From: Acanthamoeba lenticulata
Taxonomy: Eukaryota; Discosea; Longamoebia; Acanthamoebidae
Direction of reading: 5' to 3'
Assembly: GCA_002179805.1 (NCBI GenBank)
Contig: NAVB01001801.1
Span: forward strand, 1-15,314
Length of the DNA stretch: 15,314 nt
Both the position numbers and the translations under genes were made by a program. The notes under the pieces were generated by a model. That model was given only the letters and a program-made list of their open reading frames with translations, was not told the origin of the DNA and did no database searches. Position 1 is the first letter of the stretch, and each line of letters begins with the position of its first letter. Below, in pieces: positions 1-9,780 of this stretch.

Positions 1-63
1 TTAAATAATATTAAACAAATTCTAAAAATATTAAAAATGATTATTTGTTTAAAAATGGCGTAC
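1..63 (-). other. Partial intron of the SHK-like kinase gene
   Basis: AT-rich sequence at the left edge. On the minus strand it begins with a GTACGC donor directly after the codons for Trp-Phe-His-Gly, where an SH2 domain should continue. The acceptor and the next exon lie outside the window. Confidence 0.7.
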
Positions 64-2001
64 CCGTGGAACCAGGGCTCGCGGAGGATCTCGCGCACGG
101 CATCGAGGAAGGGGGCCTGGTCCTTCTTCTTGATGAGCGGGCCGAACCAGTTAAGGATGTTGCCGAAGCGCTCCACGTTGACGTAGGTCTTGCGGTCGCC
201 CGACTTGGTGTCATGATTGATCAGCAGCGTCCGCAGGCACCGCAGGTTGAGCACGGCCTCGCCCGGCATGCCCTCGTCGCCCGCACCAGCACCGCCACTG
301 CCGAGCTTCTGCGAGGCCTCGCCGGCATTGACCTCAAACTCGCCCGACGTCGACAGATTGCCACCCGACCCGACCAGCAGGTACGGCGACACCTGCATGA
401 CGATGAGGAAGCTGACCATTAGAATTGTCAAGATGAAGGAGGACAAGAGGAATACGAACGTAGTCGGTGGAGACGTCGTCTTCGGGCAGGTCGATCCGGA
501 GGAACTTGTAGAAGGCCTCAACGAAGCGGTCCCACTCGACCTCCTCCATGCGGATGAAGTTCTCCTGCCAGAAGCGGCGGCCCTGCTCGTCGTAGATGGC
601 CGCGTGGATGAGGATGATGTCCAAGTGGTTGTTGATGTCCTCAAAGTTGGGTCTCTTCCTCGGGTCTGGGTGCCTTTTTTGTTTTTTTTTACAATGACAG
701 TTCAACAAAAATGTTACTATAAATGCTTCAAAATTTTGAAAATAAAAACACGAAAGAGAAGTTAAAATTAAGAAATATTAAAAGGTTACCAGCAGGCCTC
801 CATGAGGCGGCGCAGCGAAGGCGGGCAGTTGTCGGGGATCGGCGGGCGCTCGTGGCGGTCGCACACGGCCTCGGTGAACTCGTCATAGTCGTCGTAGTGC
901 GCGAAGGGCTCCTTCCGCGTCAGGATTTCCCACAGCACGATTCCGAAGCTGGTGTGCCACGTCATCACAACCGCCGGTGTGAGCGCGATGTCACCAAAAA
1001 TATGGGCCTCGTAGCGACGGTACCTGTATACGTCGGACTTCTCGTCAAAGGGCTGGCCCATCATGACCTCGGGCGGCATGAAGAGGGGCGTCCCCTTGGC
1101 CCCGTTCTTGGGGTCCTGCAGCCACGCCCGCTCCTTGGGCTTGATCTCGCTCAGACCAAAATCGCCTGTCGTCATCGCGCGCCTGAATTAGCCATGCTGT
1201 AGGTGATGACAACCATGCGAAACGTGAAGACAAAGATGATGACAGTCCGAGACGTACAGAGCTTGACGCGGTACAGGTTGGCGGTCTTCTCGATGAGCAA
1301 GTTGGCCGTCTTGAGATCCCGGTGGATGATGGTCGGAGTGGAGTGGTGCAACCAGTTCATGCCCAGCGCTGGTTCCCATTTCTTCATAAGAACAACAAAA
1401 CGAGGCAAAAAAAAGCCAAAAGAGCAACAAAGAGAGCAAGTAAGTACCAGCGTCCTTCGCCATCTTCATGCGCTCGTAGAGGCTAAGGCGTACGTCGCTG
1501 TGAAGCAATGTCTCCAGGTCTTCAGGCCAGAGAAGTGTGTGAGTTTTGTGAAGAGAAAGAGCCGTAGAATCAGTGGGAGTACCAGTGTCCATGAGCTCGG
1601 TGACGATCTTGAACTTGCCAGGGACAGTGCAAGCTCCCATGAACAAGATGATGTTCGGATGGTGGTTGGTGCTGCAACCCACATCCAAACATTAAAAGTG
1701 CAATTTAAATGATTAATTCAGGCAAAAGCAGGGGGAGGCGAGCAAGATGGCCTCACCTCATAATTTCAACCTCCTTTCGGAAAGCCGCGAGCTGTTCACG
1801 GTTGAGGTTCTGAACAACTGGGATCTTGACCGCAACCTCCTTCTGAAAGCACGTCCCCTTCCACACAGTGCCGAAGCAGCCCGTGCCGAGCTTGGACGAG
1901 CACTTGATCTCAGCATCGTCGATTTCAGGTCCATGAAACATTTTCTGACTGCTCGATGAGCGGCGTGGTTGAAGTCCTGGCGGGTGCTGCATCGCGCGCA
2001 T
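64..2001 (-). CDS. SHK-like protein kinase (TKL kinase domain followed by SH2), C terminus outside window
   Basis: Exons in transcript order: 2001-1757, 1671-1583, 1519-1448, 1368-1258, 1165-1024, 948-790, 673-460 and 392-64, giving 453 residues plus two bases. Visible motifs: glycine loop GTGCFG (39-44), AVK with the ATP-binding lysine at 59, HRDLKTAN (151-158), DFG (174-176), MPPE (202-205) and [10 protein letters not shown]. These mark an active tyrosine-kinase-like (TKL) enzyme that would phosphorylate proteins in signalling. After the kinase comes a linker with NWFGPL, and the last codons, PWFHG, are the usual start of an SH2 domain. This order matches the Dictyostelium SHK family (established knowledge). 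The usual Ala of APE is Pro here. An in-frame TGA at 2010-2008 supports the start at 2001; Met21 (1941), just after a possible CAG acceptor, is an alternative. The acceptor at 674 (AAG) is the weakest, though its frame gives a sensible CWHPDP. That SHK proteins pair kinase with SH2 is known; the SH2 itself is only inferred. Confidence 0.88.
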
Positions 2002-2763
2002 AAGCTTTCAGGGCGAGGTCTTCTTCTTCTTCGTCTTCCTCGCCACGCCGAGCCGGGACCTCAACGTTGGTTCCAACTTCACCTCAATAAACGGCCAACC
2101 GGAGGTGACGTCGCGCAAGTGATTGCTTTTTTTTTCTTTTCTCTTTTCTCTTTGAGCTTGTCTTTTGTCTTGCTGTTTGGTACAGGTGGCCGATGCAGCG
2201 GGATGCACAAGGAGGAGACAAATAACCACTAAGCATGAGCGCTGGTCTGCCACGGTGCACTTCTTGTATTTTCGGAGAAGTGCTTTGTCTAGAACGGAGT
2301 CTTGACGGCGCGTCTACTTTGTCGACCTTCCGAGGCGCAAGCGGCTCGTGAATGTTGAGTACGACAATGGATGGCGAGAACACAATGACGCGAAGGACGT
2401 CAACACAACGCCACCGGTAGGCATCGGTAGGCGGCCATTTTTGTGGGCAGGTTGGTGATAGGGTGAGCGCCGCACGTTGGTTGGAAAAGGGTCGGGGGGG
2501 CATATTAAAAGAGGAAAAACATTTTTATTATTTAAAGTACACACAAAAAACCTGGCTCCAGAGGAAGGGAACTGTTCGCACGGGCCGATTCCCTAGGGAA
2601 CTGCCTTGCACGAGACTCTCCCTCGCCAGGCAGAGGCGTTCGCGAGTGACATCGAGCACAACTGTTCCTTCCCTGGCGATTGCCGCATCTTCCCTCATCT
2701 CTTCCTCGGCCGATCTTCTCCAACTCAAACAGCGGTCCATTTCATCGCAACATTTAGGGCACC
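2002..2763. promoter_or_regulatory. Divergent intergenic region between kinase and RasGEF genes
   Basis: The two start codons point away from each other across 762 nt, so both promoters should lie here. An AT-rich patch at about 2503-2545 contains TATTAAAA near 2503, a possible TATA-like element for the RasGEF gene about 260 nt from its ATG. Both strands carry open frames, but none has a recognisable protein motif. A plus-strand intron-like segment (2119-2186) is listed separately. No promoter can be proven from sequence alone. Confidence 0.45.
2119..2186 (+). other. Intron-like segment on the plus strand
   Basis: The segment starts GTGATTGC, holds a long T/C-rich tract and ends GGTACAG, which is typical of introns in this window but on the plus strand. 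Splicing joins ...GTCGCGCAA to GTGGCCGATG and keeps a frame open from 1969 to about 2303. That frame would encode roughly 90 Arg-rich residues of no known family. It could be a 5' untranslated exon of the RasGEF gene, a small separate transcript, or chance. Confidence 0.3.
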
Positions 2764-5700
2764 ATGTCATGGACTCATGCTGGTCTGCCGACGGCGAACA
2801 ATGGCTACTCTTTATCCTCTCATTCTTCGGCTGCATCTCCCTCCACCGCTCGTAATTTGGCGCAAGTGAACGAAAACAAACGAGGCTCCATTATCCTTCG
2901 CAACCCCGCCGAACGGGTCGTGAGCCCTCCCTCCTCACGGCGTGCTTCGCCCCTGTCATCTTCCGCCTCCTCGTTGCCCTCTCTTTCGCCCTTCTCCCTG
3001 GCGGCGGCTGCCGAAGATGATCAACAGGGAGGTGCCGTCTCCTCCTCGTCGGCGAATTCTGTCCTTACGCGCATACGGCAGGGCATGGAGCAGCAAACAG
3101 GCTCGCTCTCCTCATCTCCCTCTGCCACTACAGCGCTGCTCTCCGCTCCGTCGTTGCTACTACTCAACATCTACTGTCCTGACCGCGACGTGGGCATTCG
3201 GTTGCTGTTCACACCTTGTTCAACGGTGGAAGAGGCTCTGGACCAGGCCGTCCGGAGGCTCTTCGCCACCGCCCCGCCCAACGGCTCCTCGCCCAGCGCT
3301 GCGGCTGGCGACCAGCTAGAGGAAGCAATGAAAAAGCCATGGCGGTTCATGTGCCTCGCGAGTGGCAGCAACGAAGGCGGCTCCCCCTACTTCCTCTACC
3401 GAGACCGCCACCTCGCCTCCTACAACCTACGTGACGAGGTGCCTTCCTCTCCTCCCCTTTCTTTCTCTCTGCTTCGTGGCTCACCTCTACGCGTTGCTAC
3501 TTGATGGTAGGACGAGTTGGACCTGGTCCTGCCCGACAAGCCGCCACAGCTGGCCAAGATCACCCTCCGCGACAACCATTCTACTTTCACCCAGCGTGTC
3601 GAGGTGCGCCCCTCTTTGCCTTCTTCTTGCGGACTCTCCTCAGAGCCTTGTTCTTCCTTCGGCGTACGTTTTCTTTTTCTGACAACACCAGCACAATAGG
3701 AGGACACCACAGTTTGGGAGGCGGTGCACAAGATCACGCACAAGATCACTGACTTGGCGCAGTACCCTCTGGTGCGACCCTCAACTTTTGTTTGATTATT
3801 GTACAGAACATTTCTCGATTTTTTAAAAAGAAAATAATTATGTAAAATGCTATTATTGACATTTGGACCCAATACACGCGCAGGACGAGTACGCGCTCTT
3901 CACGACCGATGGCAAGTGCCTCAAGGAAGACGAGCTTCTGGCTCCTTATGCTCCTACGATGGCGGTAAAGCAAGCTGCAGCTCCCTTTGCAAAATAATTC
4001 GAAATTAATTTCTTTTTCTCCCACCAGACCAAGTTGGAGTTTCGGCGGATATCCCTGCCGCTCAAGGACGTCAACCAAATGCAATTGCGCGTCGTCAACC
4101 GCTGCGATGCCACCTCTACCTCGTCGTCGTCGTCGTCGTTGTCGTCACTGAAACCAGGAAGCGAGACGACGAACGAAGCACCAAGCGAGCTCGTGTTGAG
4201 TTTCAATCGGGCCGCACGGGGCTGGGATGTCTTGCGGCGCGCCCTCAAGCTGTTCCCCATCAAGGACCGCTTCTCAGCCACGCTCTACCTCCCCACAACG
4301 GAACAACGGCTGCCCCTCGACCACTCCCTCGACGATCTTCGTCTCGAAGAAAACGTACCTTTTTACTTTTCTTTATTCTTATCAAAAAAACTTTCAATTT
4401 TTTTATTCATTTTTCTTTTTCTTACTGCTATTTTTGTGTTCTCAACTTATCTTCGATAATTCAAGGACGTTGTCGAGCTGCGGCCGCTGTACAAATCCTT
4501 CACATTGGCTCTGCCCTTTGGCAAGGAACCACACAAGTGCGCCTATTCCCTGTGCTGCAGCCCCTGTGGCATTGGCTAACGACGGTAACAAAAACCACAT
4601 AATAATAATAAAACAGGGACATTTATAAGTTTCGAGCCCAAGACATGCTGCAGAGCCTGTACGACTTGATGCTCTTCAACAACCCGCTCATCAGCGAGTC
4701 CCGGGAGAAGTACACCCTGCACAACAAGGCCCTCCTCGAGCTCGCTGCCGACCGCCCCATCTGGTCCTATGGCAGCTCGGTACGCCAGAACAAAAATGTC
4801 AAGAATGCAAACACTATTTTACTGATTTTTTTAATTAATTTTTTTATGATCGCAGTTTGAATTGCGGATCAAGCTGCAGCCGGTGGCGATTCAGCTGATG
4901 GGCCGGGAGGAAGTCATCGACGTCGACTTCTCGATGCCCGTGGAGAAGCTGCTGCAGATCATCTGCCGACGCTTCCGCATCGACGAGTCGCAGAAGGACC
5001 AGCTCACGCTCCACTCGCCCTCGTCGCCCGTCCCGCTCAACCCGCGCAGCTCGCTCAGCGAGCAAAACGTGCCGCCGTCATGCGCGCTCATCGTCAAGAC
5101 CAAGCCGTCATTGTCCTCGGCGTCCTCGTCATCTGGCCCGGCCTCGCCCCAGCCGCCACCGCCGCAAAAGCCGGCGGCCGATGGCAAGATCCTGGCCAAG
5201 GCCGCCGCCGCGGCGCTGGCCGCCAAGCGGGCGGCCGTCGGAGGCGGCAAGAACCCCGGCGTGACCATCACGACGACCAGCGCCCCGGCCAGCGGGACTT
5301 CCGTCGATGATGAGGGCAAGATCACGGTGGGCACCATCAAGATCTCGCTCGACCAGTTGCCCTCCACATTGTCCATCGGTTCGTTTTTGTTGTTTGACTT
5401 TTCTTTCTTTATTTTTTTCGATTTGTTTGATTAATTTAATTATTTTTAATCTGCAATTCGATGGACAGGCAAGGAGGACACGGGCAGCTATGGCGAGAAC
5501 GTCAGCATCTGGGCCGAGCCCGATGGCCCGCAGTATGCCGTGAAGGATACGGGGCCTGACGGCAAGAGCGTCATCCACGCGGGGACCCTCAACAAGCTCG
5601 TCATCCACCTCACATCGGCCGACAACACCGGTTCGATGCTGCATTCCACACATTTTTATTTTTATTTTCATTTCACACAATTTGAACTAATCCTAAAACA

Positions 5701-7790
5701 CTATTCTTGAATATTACAATGCAGATGTGCGATTTTTGCACGCCTTTTTGATGACGTACCTGTCGTTCACGAACCCGCGGACGCTCCTCAACAAGATCAT
5801 CGAGCGGTACGACGTGCCCGCGGACACCCACTCTGATGCCGAGCGCAAACGAATCCAGCTCAAGTCCGTTTCCCTCTCTCTCTCTTCTTCTTCTCCTCTT
5901 GTCGTGTGTGTTGTGGGATGGCCGGAAGAGCTCACACTCATGAAACACCGCAAACGCGCGCGCAGAGTGTGCAACGTGCTGAAGCACTGGGTGGCGCAGC
6001 ACTTTGACGATTTTGACCACGACCTCATCCAGACGGTCGTCAGCTTCGTGGACGACCGCCTGGCTGTCGACGGCCACGACTCCATCACATCTGTCCTTCG
6101 CAACGCCATCATCAAGCGCGTGCGTTTTTTTTCCTTCTTTTTCCTCTTTTCAGTTCCTCAATTTTGTATTTTTAGTTGCTTGAATTCGAATTATTCAAAG
6201 CCATTTTGAAATGATTAATCATTTACAAATGAAATACGCCACACACACACACACAGACATGTGGGCTCAAGAGTCGCGTGACACGTGCGCGCAATCCGAC
6301 CTCGGCCGTGCCCTTGGCCAAAGGCGCCGCCCCCGCTCCCAAGGTACCGCCTCGCCCTGCCTTCATGCTTGACGTCTCTGTCTCCTCCGCATGGTCGTCG
6401 GGTCGTGATCGCCGGCGCCACTGAACTCTTTCGTGTTGTTGTTGTTGTTGTTTTTGCAAACAGTTGGACCTGCGGAACGACAAGTGGCGGCGAACGATGG
6501 CGCTGGCCGGCGGGGTGGAGGTCCCGCCCGACGTGGCGCTCTCCATCTTTGACTTTGACGAGGAGGAGGTCGCGCGGCAGTTGACCATCCGCGAGTTCCT
6601 CTTCTACCGCCAGATCAAGTCCTCGGAGCTCCTCAACCAGGTTCATCATCATCTTCTTCTTCTTCTTCTTCATCATCATCATTCGTAGTGTTGTTGTTCT
6701 TAATGGTGTTGGTGGTGGTGGCGGCGAGCAGGCGTGGAACAAGCCGAAGCTGCACTACAAGGCCCACAACGTGCTGCACATCATCCAAAAGTTCAACGAG
6801 ACGTCCCTCTGGGTGGCGTCTCTCATCCTGGAGCCGGCCAAGGCCAAGTACCGCGCCAAGCGCTGGGAGGCCCTCATCAAGATGGCCGACGTACGTCAAC
6901 GCCTTTTCTTTTACTTTTTTTAAAAAAGATTTTATTTTTATTTTTATTATTTTAAATTAAATGAATACTTATAATTGGAAAACTCTGGCAGTATGTGGAA
7001 AAGATGAACAACTACAACACGCTGATGGCGCTGGTGAGCGGCATGAACAACGCCTGCGTGTCGCGTCTCAAGTGGACCAAGGCCCTCATGCCCCGCAAGT
7101 CCCTCGAGGTCCGCGTCCCCTTCTTGCCTTTTCTCTTTTTTTCCTCTTTTTTTCTCAAGTGCACGGATGGACAGACGCTGGAGCGATTGGAGACGCTGAT
7201 GTCGCCCGAGGGCTCCTACAAGAGCTACCGCGAGACCATCGCCACCGTCAACCCGCCCTGCGTTCCCTTCATCGCCGTTCATCTCTCCGACCTCGTGTAC
7301 GCTTCCCCTTCCTCTCTCAAAGAGGACACTGTGCGACTCTTCTTTGTTTGTTTGTTTGTTTGTTTATTTATTTATTTATTTGTCAAATGTGTTTTTTTGG
7401 AATGTTTCCTAAATTTATCAAACCATCTTCAGATTTATCGAAGATGGTAACCCAGACGACATCAACGGGCTCATCAACTGGGACAAGCGCGCCCTCGTCC
7501 ACAAGTGCGCCCCCTTCTTCTTCTTCTTGCTCTCATCAGCTCTTGAGGGAGGGGATTGAACAAGACGCGCCCTTACCATGGTGATGGTGATGATGGTGGT
7601 GATGATGGTGCTCGACGCCAGGGTGATCGACCTGGTGGGCCAGTACCAGAACAGCGCCTACAACCTGGCCTACGTGGGGTCGGTGGCGCGCTTCCTGGAC
7701 GACTCGGCCTCGACGCCGACAGAGAAGGAGCTCTTCGAGCTGTCCCTCCAGCGTGAGCCCCGCGACGCGCAGAAGAACCAGATTCTGTGA
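2764..7790 (+). CDS. Ras guanine-nucleotide exchange factor (REM + CDC25) with N-terminal ubiquitin-fold-like array
   Basis: Eighteen exons: 2764-3438, 3511-3603, 3700-3771, 3884-3964, 4028-4354, 4466-4536, 4617-4779, 4856-5378, 5469-5630, 5725-5863, 5966-6119, 6257-6343, 6464-6640, 6732-6890, 6992-7108, 7175-7296, 7433-7504 and 7622-7790; all junctions keep frame and give 1120 residues. An in-frame TAG at 2755-2757 fixes the start (context CACCATG). Residues 1-130 are Ser-rich and disordered. About 131-577 looks like four or five beta-grasp modules. About 578-660 is a Pro/Ala/Lys-rich linker. The RasGEF_N (REM) domain spans about 706-820 and the CDC25 catalytic domain about 880-1115, with REFLFYRQI, NNYNTLMALVSG, VSRLKWTK and FIEDGNPD. 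CDC25 domains eject GDP from Ras-type GTPases at membranes; which GTPase is unknown. The catalytic domain ends the protein, with no further C-terminal domain. The family call is firm; the N-terminal module boundaries are inference. Confidence 0.93.
6240..6256 (+). repeat. (CA)8 tract forming an intron acceptor
   Basis: Eight CA units end directly in CAG, the 3' splice site of the RasGEF intron 6120-6256. The T-rich tract lies further upstream, so the usual pyrimidine run next to the acceptor is replaced by alternating CA. Confidence 0.85.
6642..6729 (+). repeat. Trinucleotide-rich intron (CAT/CTT, then GGT)
   Basis: Runs of CAT and CTT are followed by GTT and GGT repeats and fill most of the RasGEF intron 6641-6731. 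It is simple-sequence DNA with no coding sense. Confidence 0.8.
7343..7382 (+). repeat. (TTTG)5(TTTA)4 tetranucleotide repeat
   Basis: Perfect tetranucleotide units inside the RasGEF intron 7297-7432, ending in one more TTTG. It extends the T-rich character of the intron and is likely variable in length between strains. Confidence 0.9.
7578..7610 (+). repeat. GATGGT-type trinucleotide repeat
   Basis: ATG/GTG triplets in the last RasGEF intron (7505-7621), just before its acceptor CGCCAG at 7621. It creates short spurious open frames. Confidence 0.8.
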
Positions 7791-8517
7791 TGAGCACTTC
7801 TCCTATTTCTCCTTCTTCCTCGCCTCCATCTTCGTCTTCATCTTCATCTTCCTCAGCCTGCTGCGCGCGTTTTTTTGTGGTGGAGTCGATGGTGGTGATG
7901 ATGTGGTGGTGATGGTGATGACGACCGTGATCACTCAACGCTCTCTATGTCATCCGGGAGACAGCTGTCACTTCAAGCGCCCGCTGCTCTCCCTCGCCCA
8001 TTCTCCTCTGTAATCCTACACCAAGAACCAAAACAACTTCAACAACTACACGTGTCGCCACATTCTGTTTGTGCCGAGCTGCTACACAAAACACGCTCTC
8101 CCGCCTCCTCTCTGTCGCTGTCTCGACAACCAGGTACTTGTTCTCCGCGGGGGGGGGGTCGTTGTCTCGACAGCGACAAGAAGAGACGTGTTGGCAGGTA
8201 ATTCCATTCACGAGCGAAGATGTGCCACCTATCCGCGGAGGCCCTGCAAGGAATGTGGCCTGGATGCCATGCACGAGCGGCCACACCCGCGGAGAGTCGT
8301 TGAAAGTCGCTGAACGGGTGGGGCTGCAGCAACTCTCGCAACTGAGCCGGAAATACTCGGGGTCGGGGAAGAGGTCAACGCGTTTGGCCGAGAGGCATGT
8401 AAAGGACTCTCGTTCCTCTGGTCGCTGCTGCTCTAAACAACCCACACGCTCAACAAGCCTGGCCTCCCTCACCTCCACGACCTGACCTGACCCTACACGC
8501 TCCTTTCTTCGCTTCGA
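7791..8517. other. Spacer between RasGEF and RFX genes
   Basis: This region should hold the RasGEF 3' UTR and the RFX promoter and leader. From 7796 to about 7925 it is pyrimidine-rich and then GGT/GAT-rich. Further on it carries the 8113-8178 hairpin and a possible 64 nt intron (8134-8197, CAG|GTACTT to GGCAG). Open frames on both strands (about 200 codons on the minus strand, 138 on the plus strand) show no recognisable motif. No gene is supported here. Confidence 0.5.
8113..8178 (+). repeat. Imperfect inverted repeat (18 nt arms, 30 nt loop)
   Basis: Arms 8113-8130 and 8161-8178 pair at 16 of 18 positions; the two mismatches are adjacent. Both arms also contain TGTCTCGACA in the same direction, so it is at once an inverted repeat and a repeated near-palindrome. 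The loop holds a run of ten G (8149-8158) and a possible splice donor at 8134. It lies about 340-405 nt upstream of the RFX start codon. It could be an RNA hairpin in the leader or paired sites for a dimeric DNA-binding protein. Confidence 0.7.
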
Positions 8518-9671
8518 ATGGCGGAGACCCTCAAACGCAAACTGCACGGGTATCAGGCCCTCCTTTGGTTCGTACCTCTGCTGCGTTGGATGTGCATCCT
8601 GGCTGGAAGAGAGAAGAAGAGAGCTGTACCCATTCTCACAACCGGGCTTGGTGCATGTGCAGGCTCAAGCAAGAGTACGAAGAGTTCCACGACGTCTCTT
8701 TCGAAGCTTCATCCACTACACAAGATGTCGCTTCTTCTTGTTCCCTCATTCCCACTACTTGCCTCAGCAAGAGCAGCGTTTACGACGCCTACGTCACCAT
8801 GTGCGGTCGCGAGCAGAGGCCCATCATGTTCACACGCGCAGTAGTGGGCAAGATGGTACGACGGGCCTTTCCCAACGTGCGCACCCTGCGGCGAGGACCT
8901 CGTGGGAGCGTCACCCAGCACTACATCGGCCTTCGTTCCATGGCCAGAGCCCAGCTCGACGACGACGGCGAGCTGACGGCCAGCTCGTTGATCGGCTGCT
9001 CGACCTCGGCGACCACCACCGTCGAGCAGACAAGCCCCGCCGCAGCCTGCTCGGCCTCGACCGATTTCGAGAGAGGAGAGCTGAGCGTGCCCTCCTCCTC
9101 CTCTTCCACCAACGAGGAGGACAAGAAGGAGAAGACCGAGTTGTCGGGCGTGTGGTCGAGCATGATGGTCATGTCGGACATGACCCGATTATTGCCTGTG
9201 GCAGCACACCACCGACCACCCATTCCTACGCCATCAAGTCAACATCATCACCAGCCTCAACACTGGTCTGTCTGGATGACGTCGTCCCCGGGGCTGGGTC
9301 CGCCAACCGCAGCGTCCGCGGCACCACCGAGCCCGCTTCTTCCCGCCAACTGCCAGCTGCCCTCGCCCCTTGCCAGCAACACGGTAGACGTCCAGCAGCA
9401 ACAGCAGAGCCCATCTCTATTTCTTCCTCTGCCGTGCTGTCCTGTTGAAGAGGAGGTCAAGAGCCCGTGGGATTGGCTGCCTCCAGCGCAGAATCATGAC
9501 AGCGAATGGCAGCAGCCTGGCAGTGTGCATCTCCCCACTGCCTGGTCCCCGCAGCAGGCAGAAGATGACGTGGATTACTTCGAGTTTCTGCTGGCCTGGG
9601 ACAAGGCGGCTTCCGACGGCACCACAACGCACAACGCTTCCTTCTCGTTTCTCTCCCTCCTGTACTCCTAA
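8518..9671 (+). CDS. RFX-type winged-helix DNA-binding protein, diverged
   Basis: Two exons, 8518-8567 and 8663-9671 (GTTCGT donor, GTGCAG acceptor), give 352 residues. Splicing creates ALLWLKQEYEEF, which matches the first helix of the RFX domain. Downstream, SSVYDAYVTMC (54-64), VGKMVRRAFPNVRT (78-91) and RRGPRGSVTQHYIGLR (93-108) match the remaining helices and the DNA-contacting wing. RFX proteins bind X-box sequences as transcription regulators in the nucleus (family knowledge). An in-frame TGA at 8488-8490 supports the start. Oddities: about 20 Ser/Thr-rich residues sit between helix 1 and the SSVYDAY helix; the wing has GPRG instead of GTRG and TQHY instead of KYHY; and the domain starts almost at residue 1. 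Residues 109-352 are Ser/Pro/Gln-rich with an acidic end (DDVDYFEFLL), as in activation regions. No RFX dimerisation domain was recognised. A second small intron within 8690-8770, where the sequence is pyrimidine-rich, is possible. Confidence 0.75.
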
Positions 9672-9780
9672 GTCCGCGCCGGATTGGTTGATTGGAATTT
9701 TTAAAAAGAAATTTGCACAAATCACGTGTCTGGCATTGGTGAACGCATGTCCAACTCCTCTTGAGCCTCGCCCGTGATCA
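9672..9780. other. Convergent 3' spacer
   Basis: 109 nt separate the RFX stop codon from the stop codon of the minus-strand gene, so the two 3' UTRs must be very short or overlap. No clear AATAAA signal was seen on either strand. Confidence 0.6.

Noticed and set aside
1188..1688. 166-codon minus-strand frame running through two introns of the kinase
   Set aside because: Only its first part, before the 1582 donor, matches the kinase; the rest reads through introns with clear donors and acceptors, and splicing restores DLETLLH and LGMNWLHH.
2463..2869. Overlapping plus- and minus-strand open frames upstream of the RasGEF start
   Set aside because: None has motifs; an in-frame TAG at 2755-2757 separates the RasGEF frame from anything upstream.
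8069..8485. 138-codon plus-strand open frame in the RFX leader
   Set aside because: Low-complexity Ser/Arg content, no family signal, and it ends before the RFX start; kept only as possible leader sequence.
7945..8547. 200-codon minus-strand open frame upstream of and overlapping the RFX start
   Set aside because: No recognisable motif and no intron-like structure; it overlaps exon 1 of a better-supported gene. Long stop-free stretches are common by chance in this GC-rich DNA.
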